From: Erysipelothrix aquatica
GTDB lineage: Bacteria > Bacillota_I > Bacilli_A > Erysipelotrichales > Erysipelotrichaceae
NCBI RefSeq assembly: GCF_009828775.2
Contig: NZ_WTSY02000015.1
Span: forward strand, 1-47,800
Length of the DNA stretch: 47,800 nucleotides
Direction: 5' to 3'
Numbering within the stretch: position 1 is the stretch's first letter; every line of letters starts with the position of its first letter. The translations under genes and the position numbers were made by a program. Positions 41,528 to 47,800 of this stretch are shown here, one piece after another. The notes under the pieces are model-generated. The model was not told the DNA's origin and did not search any database. It worked only from the letters and a program-made list of their open reading frames with translations.

Positions 41528-42649
41528 TTATAATTCACGTTTTTTGTAAATGATGATTCCTGTACCTACAACAACGAGTATTGCTCCGATATTAAGCAGT
41601 TTATCGCTCATTCCTGTTTTGGGAAGCCCTTCTTGTGGTTCCTTTGGCGCTACCGGTTTAACTGGTTCAACTGGTTTCACAGGATCTACTGGTTTGACGG
41701 GATCAACTGGTTTGACAGGGTCCACAGGTTTGACGGGATCAACTGGCTTAACAGGATCGACTGGTTTGACAGCATCCTTCTCGAAGACAATCGTATATTC
41801 GCGATCAGCACGATCATAAATACCACTTAGAATATTACCTGCTTTTAGTTTAAAACCATCTATCTTTGGTGCGAGTATCTCGTAGGCACTTGCAACTTTA
41901 CCTGTGATGGTGACATCTTCTATCAATGCATTCCCTTCTTCATCAACAAACTTAAATGTATTAACGGGTTGGCGCAATTGAACATTGTATGTTTGGTCAC
42001 CTTCAACAAAATCAATCGGTGCTTCGCCAACTGGGCCAACTACAATGTAGTCATCCACAATACTATTGAATGGCATCGTATCCGCTGGAACATCAATTTG
42101 CATCGCAGGTTCACTGTCATCATAAAAGCTAACTAAGTGACGACCTGTCATTGTTTCAGTTAAAAGTACTTCTTCACTCCCATCAGCATTTACCAAGGTA
42201 TAGGTTACCGTGTTTGTCGGTGCGAGTGCATACATCACACGAACGCCATCTATGACCAATCCCTTTGCATCGGCATCGGCCACTATGTCGTTATAATTTA
42301 CAGTTGCTCCATAGTAAGCAATTGCTGAATCATCTGTGAATGTTATCAATGTGTAATAGAATGCATACGTACCGTCGGCTGGCGTCGGATAGAATGGATT
42401 CGCTACCGTTTCCATTGGACTTACGACATCTGATCTTTTCGCAGTAAAAACGGGATTGGATGGGCTCAGTGCTCTCGAATCCTCAACAAGCGGATTCACA
42501 ACCATAGTTTCTTCACCTTTACTTGCTGCTATTAAATTCGTCTTATATTCAATGACGGGTATCTCATAGTCTGAGGTTTGTGCCTTCGTATAACCAACAC
42601 TTCCGAATACAAGTAAAACCATCATCAATGATGCTATTATTTTCTTCAT
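41528..42649 (-). CDS. LPXTG-anchored surface protein with Pro-rich repeats
   Basis: 373 residues. Signal peptide 1-24 ([23 protein letters not shown]), an extracellular region of about 220, a MucBP-like module ([27 protein letters not shown] to EYTIVFEK), about seven hexads of the form Pro-Val-Lys-Pro-Val-Asp spanning the wall, then LPKTG, a hydrophobic helix and KKREL. This is a complete sortase-A substrate. GGGGG precedes ATG 42649. The N-terminal domain is not recognised; a role in adhesion or mucin binding is likely by analogy. Monocistronic. Confidence 0.93.
   Translation of the reverse strand: MKKIIASLMMVLLVFGSVGYTKAQTSDYEIPVIEYKTNLIAASKGEETMVVNPLVEDSRALSPSNPVFTAKRSDVVSPMETVANPFYPTPADGTYAFYYTLITFTDDSAIAYYGATVNYNDIVADADAKGLVIDGVRVMYALAPTNTVTYTLVNADGSEEVLLTETMTGRHLVSFYDDSEPAMQIDVPADTMPFNSIVDDYIVVGPVGEAPIDFVEGDQTYNVQLRQPVNTFKFVDEEGNALIEDVTITGKVASAYEILAPKIDGFKLKAGNILSGIYDRADREYTIVFEKDAVKPVDPVKPVDPVKPVDPVKPVDPVKPVDPVKPVEPVKPVAPKEPQEGLPKTGMSDKLLNIGAILVVVGTGIIIYKKREL
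41650..41770 (-). repeat. Tandem 18-bp repeat encoding Pro-Val-Lys-Pro-Val-Asp
   Basis: About seven six-codon units in the wall-spanning part of the LPXTG gene. Wobble positions vary between units, showing selection on the protein rather than fresh amplification. Confidence 0.9.
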
Positions 42650-42738
42650 AATTATCCCCCGATTATGTCTATATGTGAAGTCTATCATATACTTTTATTG
42701 TATTGCAATTATTCTAATCGAAGCTTAATAATTAAGAA

Positions 42739-42768
42739 AAACCTGTGAACATAACAGTTCACAGGTTT
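42739..42768 (-). terminator. dus terminator
   Basis: AAACCTGTGAAC (42739-42750) pairs perfectly with GTTCACAGGTTT (42757-42768); the minus strand continues TTCTT. Confidence 0.9.
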
Positions 42769-42776
42769 CTAATCGC

Positions 42777-43748
42777 TTAAAAGAAGTCGTGTGATGCTTC
42801 AAACGCATCAATCATTGTGCGCGCTTCATCTGTTGTGGTAGTTTCCATGAGTTGAACACGAAGGTCACTTGCTCCAGGAAAATCGCGAACATAGATTTTA
42901 AAGAAGCGACGCAGTGGTTTAAACACACTTGGTTCATCTTTGGCATATTTGTCAAATTCATCTAAGTGGAAACGGAAGAGGTCGAGGAGTTCTTTCGGAC
43001 TGTGATCTTTCGCCTCTTTTTCAAATGCAAAAGGATTGTGGAAAATACCACGACCTATCATCACCCCATCAACACCATATTTTTCTACCAGTTCCATGCC
43101 AACTTGGTAGTTGGGAATATCACCATTAATTGTTAGAAGGGTATTCGGTGCAATTTCATCACGCAGTTTTTTTATTTCTGGAATTAATTCCCAGTGTGCA
43201 TCAACTTGACTCATCTCACGTTTCGTTCGTAAATGGATTGATAAATTCGCAATATCTTGTTTAAAGATATGGGTTAACCAGTCGCGCCATTCTTCAACAC
43301 GTGATGTTCCCAAACGCGTTTTGACACTTACAGGAAGTCCCCCGGCTTTAGCCGCTTGAATTATTTCGGCAGCGACTTCTGGTCTTTTAATAAGGCCTGA
43401 TCCACGACCATGTTTGAATACATTGGGCGCTGGACATCCCATATTAATATCGACACCTTTGAATCCCATTTCTGCCATTCCAATACTCATTTCTCGGAAG
43501 AATTCAGGGCGATCACCCCAAATATGTGCAACAAGTGGTTGTTCATCTTCAGTAAATAAGAGACGACCACGCAAGCTATCACGCGCTTGGGCATGGCAAT
43601 AACTTTCGCTATTCGTGAATTCTGTAAAGAAAACATCAGGACGGGCTGCTTTCGCAACAACATGGCGAAAGACCACGTCAGTTACGTCTTCCATGGGTGC
43701 TAAGATAAAAAATGGTTTGGGCAAATCTTGCCAAAAATTATGGTTCAT
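42777..43748 (-). CDS. dus: tRNA-dihydrouridine synthase
   Basis: 323 residues. FMN-binding TIM barrel with [15 protein letters not shown] at the start, catalytic Cys in [20 protein letters not shown] (about 100-118), then [17 protein letters not shown] and [15 protein letters not shown], followed by a helical tRNA-binding domain. Reduces uridine to dihydrouridine in the D-loop of tRNAs using NADPH. The exact subgroup is not clear, so only the general symbol is given. AGAGG lies nine bases before ATG. Confidence 0.92.
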   Translation of the reverse strand: MNHNFWQDLPKPFFILAPMEDVTDVVFRHVVAKAARPDVFFTEFTNSESYCHAQARDSLRGRLLFTEDEQPLVAHIWGDRPEFFREMSIGMAEMGFKGVDINMGCPAPNVFKHGRGSGLIKRPEVAAEIIQAAKAGGLPVSVKTRLGTSRVEEWRDWLTHIFKQDIANLSIHLRTKREMSQVDAHWELIPEIKKLRDEIAPNTLLTINGDIPNYQVGMELVEKYGVDGVMIGRGIFHNPFAFEKEAKDHSPKELLDLFRFHLDEFDKYAKDEPSVFKPLRRFFKIYVRDFPGASDLRVQLMETTTTDEARTMIDAFEASHDFF

Positions 43749-43869
43749 GGGGAAATCCTCTCATAACAGGACTTCATCATGCCTGTTGCTTCTATTCTTT
43801 GTATTTTAGAGTAACTCTCGCGTGTTATTGTCACATTTTTTTTGACTTTTTTCAAGCAGTTAACCCAAC

Positions 43870-43895
43870 GCATTAAAAGAGATGCCGTGGCATCC
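43870..43895 (-). terminator. Terminator of the helicase-ywbE operon
   Basis: GATGCC (43881-43886) and GGCATC (43889-43894) with a 2-base gap, running into CTTTT on the minus strand. Confidence 0.75.
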
Positions 43896-43901
43896 CTTCT
43901 T

Positions 43902-44099
43902 TTACGATTCTAAGATTTCGCAAACGCGGCCGACAATACCACTTTCCAGCATGACTTTAATCCCATGGGGATGATTTGCGGAGTTCGTCAGAAGACGTTG
44001 AACAACACCTTCGGTTGTCTTACCTGTTCGTTGGTCTTGCTTCTGAACAACCAACACACGGAGTCCAGGTTTAATATTCTTGCGAAGTTTTGGATCCAT
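43902..44099 (-). CDS. ywbE: YwbE family protein
   Basis: 65 residues. The motif IKPGLRVLVVQKQDQRTGKTTEGVVQRLLTNSANHPHGIKVML is the diagnostic YwbE (DUF2196) signature, a small beta-barrel possibly with nucleic-acid binding. ATG overlaps the helicase stop (TAATG), so translation is coupled. The link to a DEAD helicase suggests an RNA role; the family's function is unproven. Confidence 0.92.
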   Translation of the reverse strand: MDPKLRKNIKPGLRVLVVQKQDQRTGKTTEGVVQRLLTNSANHPHGIKVMLESGIVGRVCEILES

Positions 44100-45637
44100 T
44101 AACGTTTACCTCGTTTCGGGCCATTTCCTTTTTTACGATCGGCATAGAATGGTTTCTCTGTGAATGAGCGGGATGCATTTTTCGTACGAGCTTCCCCACG
44201 CATATTGAGATCCTTCGGCTTTCCAGTACCTTTTACTTTTTTCGGTTTAGCAGGTTGGCTGTCACGTCGGTCATATTTTTTCTCACCTTTCGCATCAAAA
44301 CGTTTATCTGAGAAACGGCGATCAGTTTTTTTATTTGATTTACGTGCATTATCTTTTGCGGCAGGTTTCTCAGATTCTACCCGTGGTGAATCATCAAAAC
44401 GACGACGTTTGGCACGTTTTGCTTCTTGACGTTCAAGATCACGTTTGCTTGGATTTTTTTCGCTCTTACGCCCACCTTGTCCTGGTTTGGCCTTCGGTGT
44501 TTTGTCTTCCAACGGGAAGTCGAGATTTTCAAGCACTGTTATTTTTTGTTTCGTTAATGCTTCGATGTCTTTAAGCAACGGAATCTCATTATAGCTTACA
44601 TATGAGAGGGAGTTTCCACTATGACCCGCACGTCCAGTACGACCAATCCGGTGTACGTACGTTTCTGGGACATCTGGCATATCGTAATTAATAACATAGT
44701 TTAATTCATTGATATCAATGCCTCGTGCTGCAATATCCGTTGCTACCAAGACTTGGGTTTCATAGTTTTTGAAATTATCTAAAGCCATTTGACGCGCATT
44801 CTGTGATTTATTACCATGAATGGCCTGTGCTGAAACTCCACGACGCATCAAATCGCGGACGACACGGTCTGCACCACGTTTTGTTCGTGTAAATACAAGC
44901 ACTGGCCCGGGATTTGCTTTCGTGAATCTTTCGAGCAAGTGAATTTTATTGACTTGATCAACATATTGGACTGTTTGCGTAACGGTCTCAACGGTTGATG
45001 ATACAGGTGCTACCGATACATGAACAGGATCAACAAGTAATCCGTCCACAATATCCGTAATCTCTTTTGGCATTGTTGCGGAGAAGAAGAGTGTTTGTTT
45101 CTTTTTCGGCAGTAATTTCACTAAACGACGAATGTCATGAATAAACCCCATGTCTAACATTCGATCCGCTTCATCAAGAATAAAGATTTCAATTGACGAT
45201 AGATCAACATAACCTTGATTGATTAAATCCACCAAACGCCCGGGTGTTGCAACCAATACATCGACACCCGCACGCAAAGCGCTGACCTGTTTCCCTTGAC
45301 CAACGCCACCGAAGATGACAGTTGATTTGAGGGGAAGGTGATGACCGTATGTTTCAAAACTTTCATAGACTTGCATTCCTAGTTCTCGTGTCGGTGTTAA
45401 AACCAAAGCCCGAATTGGGCGACGACGATCTTTACGCGGATTTGTTGCAAGAAGTTGCAGTGTTGGAACGGCAAACGCTGCAGTTTTACCTGTTCCTGTT
45501 TGTGCCAATCCTAAAACATCACGACCCTGTAATGTGACCGGGATAGTTTGCTCTTGGATTGGTGTTGGCTGTGTATAGCCTGTGTCCTGCAGTGCATTTA
45601 AGATTGCAGGCATAATTCCTAATTCTTTAAATTCCAT
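44099..45637 (-). CDS. DEAD-box RNA helicase, RhlE/CshA-like
   Basis: 512 residues. Motifs AQTGTGKTAAF (I), PTRELGMQV (Ia), ILDEADRMLDMGF (II), FSATM (III), TDIAARGIDINEL (V) and HRIGRTGRAG (VI). The C-terminal 130 residues are a very basic, Lys/Arg/Asp-rich disordered tail ending in RGKR, for RNA or ribosome binding, as in CshA/RhlE. Such helicases unwind rRNA in 50S assembly or serve mRNA decay and are cold-inducible in Bacillota. Translation is coupled to ywbE downstream. The leader has an intrinsic terminator and a second hairpin, suggesting attenuation. Confidence 0.93.
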   Translation of the reverse strand: MEFKELGIMPAILNALQDTGYTQPTPIQEQTIPVTLQGRDVLGLAQTGTGKTAAFAVPTLQLLATNPRKDRRRPIRALVLTPTRELGMQVYESFETYGHHLPLKSTVIFGGVGQGKQVSALRAGVDVLVATPGRLVDLINQGYVDLSSIEIFILDEADRMLDMGFIHDIRRLVKLLPKKKQTLFFSATMPKEITDIVDGLLVDPVHVSVAPVSSTVETVTQTVQYVDQVNKIHLLERFTKANPGPVLVFTRTKRGADRVVRDLMRRGVSAQAIHGNKSQNARQMALDNFKNYETQVLVATDIAARGIDINELNYVINYDMPDVPETYVHRIGRTGRAGHSGNSLSYVSYNEIPLLKDIEALTKQKITVLENLDFPLEDKTPKAKPGQGGRKSEKNPSKRDLERQEAKRAKRRRFDDSPRVESEKPAAKDNARKSNKKTDRRFSDKRFDAKGEKKYDRRDSQPAKPKKVKGTGKPKDLNMRGEARTKNASRSFTEKPFYADRKKGNGPKRGKR

Positions 45638-45666
45638 AATTTCTCTTTCTTTTCTAATTGTGATAT

Positions 45667-45712
45667 CTTTTGGTAATTATTCTGACCAAAAGAAAAGAGT
45701 GTGACCACTCTT
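45667..45712 (-). promoter_or_regulatory. Attenuator-like hairpins in the helicase leader
   Basis: Minus strand, 5' to 3': stem AAGAGTG/CACTCTT (45712-45706 with 45701-45695, 4-base loop) followed by TTTTCTTTT, an intrinsic terminator. Then a stem CTTTTGGT/ACCAAAAG (45692-45685 with 45674-45667) whose first arm is the terminator's own U-tract. Both lie 30-75 bases before the helicase ATG and after its promoter. Confidence 0.6.
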
Positions 45713-45758
45713 ATTCATCTACTAATGATTTTGTACAAATGAATGACTCAATACGTTA

Positions 45759-45787
45759 ATAATACGTTTTTTCACGAAGAATGTAAA
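45759..45787 (-). promoter_or_regulatory. Promoter of the DEAD helicase gene
   Basis: Minus strand TTTACA (45787-45782), 17 bases, TATTAT (45764-45759). The implied leader is about 115 bases. Confidence 0.65.
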
Positions 45788-45866
45788 CCAAAGCGTATTT
45801 TAAGAACACGAGTCTAGCGATAAAAATCCGTAATCATGACGCATCATCCTGTAATTCTTTATTAGT

Positions 45867-47276
45867 TTATTGTGCAGTTTGTGTTTTTTGAAGTAAGACA
45901 ACAGTCTCAACATGGGCAGTATGTGGAAACTGATCAACAGGTTGAACCGATATCAGTTCATATCCAAAATCTCGAAGTGACTTAATATCTTGGGCCAAAC
46001 TCTTCGGTGCACATGAGACATAGATCACTTTATCAGTACCAAAACGACCGATACTACGCATGACTTTTCCACCAGCACCACTACGCGGCGGATCTAACAG
46101 TAGAATATCCGGTTGTCCCCATTCTTCTTTGAGTTTGGGCAATCCACTGCGGGCATCACTTGTCATAAAGAAGGTATTCTCTAAACCATTATCATGGGCA
46201 TTACGACGTGCCGAGATTATTGAGTTTTCCACAATTTCGATTCCAGCTAGCGATTGGCTTTTTGCTGCAAACGGTAAACTAAAAGTCCCAACACCACAGA
46301 ATAGATCCAACATCTTCATGGAATCATTCACGTCTGCCATCTCAAGTGCCAAATCAACAAGTTTTTCTGCCTGGACTGGATTTGCTTGAAAGAAAGTATC
46401 AGGCCAAATTCGATATTTAAAGCCATTGAGGACATCTATCAAATAATCGCGACCGTGCAAGATGTGAACTGCATCGGCTTGGATACGCTCTACCGCTTCA
46501 GCATGTTCAATCCATTGCAGACTGACCAATGAATCAAATTGTGTGGTCATGATTTCGACAAGTTCTTTGATTGCCTCTGGGAAATCCTCTGGTGATTGTG
46601 TTGCATAGAAAACAACCATTAACTCTTTGGTTGTGAAGGAGTAACGCATCATGAGATTTCGCAGCAAACCTGTTTCTGTTTCTTTATTGTATCCAGAAAG
46701 TTCATATTTATGTTGCCAAGCGCTAACGGCATGTTTTACTGCCACCATAATTTCTGGCATCAAAACTGAATCTTTAAGGTCAATAACTTTACGGAAGTTT
46801 CCCTGCTGTGTCATACCTAACTCACCATTCACACCAAACGTTAGCTCCATCTTATTACGATAACGCTCTGGTTGTTTCATTCCAATGATTGGTTGAACCA
46901 ATGATGTATCAAAACCTTCCTCGTCCAGATACTGTTTGACCATATTTTCTTTGAATTGGAGTTGTGCGTCATATTGCATGTACTGTAGCGGTGTACCACC
47001 AGAAACCGATTCATCGATGGGAACATCCATATTACGAGTTGGCCCCGGTTGGAGCAATGTATCGTAACCAAGTGTAGCCTTTCCTCGTCCCTTTGCATTC
47101 GGTACACTCACCCGAACAACATCTCCAGGAACAACATTTGTAATAAAAAGATTCAAACGTCGACCCTGTGATCCTTTTTCAGGTGCATGTGTATAACGTG
47201 CGTATCCATATCCATATTCATCAATGTGATCAATCGTGACATCAAGCACTTCAGTTGGGTATGTAATTTTCTTCAT
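45867..47276 (-). CDS. RumA/RlmD-family rRNA (uracil-C5) methyltransferase without Fe-S ligands
   Basis: 469 residues. A TRAM-like N-terminal domain is followed by the class I methyltransferase: SAM motif LDLFCGVGTFSLPFA, LLLDPPRSGAGGKVM, catalytic Cys in VIYVSCAPKSLAQD, and Glu in HVETVVLL at the end. Together they make m5U in 23S rRNA (positions 747 and/or 1939; RlmCD in Bacillus does both). Where [4Fe-4S] members have a Cys-Gly-Gly-Cys motif before LQ, this protein reads SGGTPLQYMQYDAQL, so the cluster is absent. Substrate position not decidable. Own transcript. Confidence 0.9.
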   Translation of the reverse strand: MKKITYPTEVLDVTIDHIDEYGYGYARYTHAPEKGSQGRRLNLFITNVVPGDVVRVSVPNAKGRGKATLGYDTLLQPGPTRNMDVPIDESVSGGTPLQYMQYDAQLQFKENMVKQYLDEEGFDTSLVQPIIGMKQPERYRNKMELTFGVNGELGMTQQGNFRKVIDLKDSVLMPEIMVAVKHAVSAWQHKYELSGYNKETETGLLRNLMMRYSFTTKELMVVFYATQSPEDFPEAIKELVEIMTTQFDSLVSLQWIEHAEAVERIQADAVHILHGRDYLIDVLNGFKYRIWPDTFFQANPVQAEKLVDLALEMADVNDSMKMLDLFCGVGTFSLPFAAKSQSLAGIEIVENSIISARRNAHDNGLENTFFMTSDARSGLPKLKEEWGQPDILLLDPPRSGAGGKVMRSIGRFGTDKVIYVSCAPKSLAQDIKSLRDFGYELISVQPVDQFPHTAHVETVVLLQKTQTAQ

Positions 47277-47370
47277 TGTTTCACCTCAAGTTTGTAAATT
47301 TAATCGTCTATCATTATACGATAAATAATGTTAATTAACACCTATTAGCTTTCTGTTAACCCTAACAACT

Positions 47371-47394
47371 AAAAAAGGCGCCTAGATTCGACGC
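47371..47394 (-). terminator. Leftward terminator upstream of the methyltransferase gene
   Basis: Minus strand GCGTC (47394-47390) pairs with GGCGC (47382-47378, one G-U) and runs into TTTTTT. It ends transcripts coming from the right edge before the methyltransferase. Confidence 0.55.
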
Positions 47395-47800
47395 ATTTTC
47401 GGCTAGATCTTATGGTTCAATAAATTCTGTTCTTCTATTGGATAAATACCGTAATTTTATAGGCTCCATTATACTCAAAAGAACCAAAGCTCTTCGTTAC
47501 GTTTATTACATATTTTTCACCAATATTCGGTATCCTAAGCATTTTTACATTAAAGGTCACATTCTCAAAATTTGTCGATGTGGTACCTTATTAGTTTTTG
47601 TCGACTTTCATTACGTTTTTTTAAGCATGTTTGTTCGAACGATGTTTAGAACCAACATTCCGTGTGTTAGTCTTACAACGGTCTCCACATGGGGTGAATT
47701 AGTATAATTGGTGAAGCACATTTACATCATTATCTTTTTGAGGAACTAATTTTCAAACATTTTATATACACTAAATATTCAATTACTATAAGTATTCAAT
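47395..47800. other. AT-rich region without a convincing gene
   Basis: The last 400 bases contain only short frames without ribosome sites, on either strand, including an 89-codon plus-strand frame rich in Phe, Tyr and Arg that looks random. No RNA gene or repeat is recognised here. Confidence 0.5.
47435..47542 (-). other. Possible remnant of a coding sequence
   Basis: A 35-codon minus-strand frame (ATG 47542 to TAG 47435) with a natural-looking composition, including Phe-Gly-Ser-Phe-Glu-Tyr-Asn-Gly-Ala-Tyr. It extends open upstream for about nine more codons to a TAA. There is no ribosome site. It could be a worn end of a secreted protein gene or chance. Confidence 0.2.

Noticed and set aside
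41650..41770. CRISPR-like or mobile repeat
   Set aside because: In-frame coding repeats of a wall-spanning Pro-rich segment in an LPXTG protein.
47438..47707. 89-codon plus-strand ORF
   Set aside because: No ribosome site, random-looking composition and overlap with another equally doubtful frame.
1..47800. Prophage, insertion sequence, integrase, tRNA or rRNA genes
   Set aside because: None recognised on either strand; gene content is chromosomal and no terminal repeats or transposase motifs were seen.

Overview
The window looks like ordinary chromosome of a low-GC, Gram-positive Bacillota bacterium. Signs are Shine-Dalgarno-led genes, many short hairpin+U-run terminators, a T-box leader on leuS, an LPXTG-anchored surface protein, lipoprotein signal peptides and a CopY/CopB copper module. 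The gene mix, with tandem LytTR proteins and a flavin-type electron-transfer gene set, would fit an Erysipelothrix-like member of the Erysipelotrichia. That placement is an inference from style, not a proof. I saw no rRNA, tRNA, CRISPR array, insertion sequence or prophage.

Left part (1-11.7 kb): the 3' end of an unidentified + strand gene; a Cof-type HAD phosphatase gene broken by one in-frame stop; the translational GTPase typA, which seems to start at CTG; a Bcr/CflA-like drug exporter preceded by a short leader peptide and an 11-bp inverted repeat that looks like a translational attenuator; an acyltransferase-3 membrane protein; an alpha/beta hydrolase behind a leader of four tandem hairpins; an orphan response regulator; lrgA-lrgB; a small InlB-repeat protein with no export signal; and a coaX / ECF S-component / metallophosphoesterase operon.

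Middle part (11.7-23 kb): a compact six-gene Tad/type II secretion-like operon (one ATPase, two GspF-like membrane proteins, three small pilin-like proteins). Next comes a set recalling the Listeria flavin-based extracellular electron transfer locus: apbE lipoprotein (apparently leaderless mRNA) converging on ndh2 - polyprenyl synthase - ubiA. Then leuS with its T-box.

Right part (23-47.8 kb): rlmA, a thioredoxin-like lipoprotein, a GNAT protein, a tandem pair of LytTR regulators with an unusual N-terminal half, divergent copB/copY with two matched cop-box promoters, a lipoprotein, rluD-type pseudouridine synthase, membrane glycerophosphodiesterase, an intact Cof HAD phosphatase, a MazG-like protein, an SPC-type (P1B-4) metal ATPase with an operator-like palindrome, small housekeeping genes, a dbpA-like helicase coupled to an AraC regulator, formamidase-like enzyme, AlkD-like protein, LPXTG protein, a dihydrouridine synthase, a second DEAD helicase with an attenuator-like leader plus ywbE, and a RumA-family rRNA methyltransferase lacking iron-sulfur ligands. 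The last 500 bases hold no convincing gene.

The most interesting signals are regulatory: the leader peptide/hairpin before the exporter, the hairpin leader before the hydrolase, the helicase leader, and the LytTR pair with nearby repeats.
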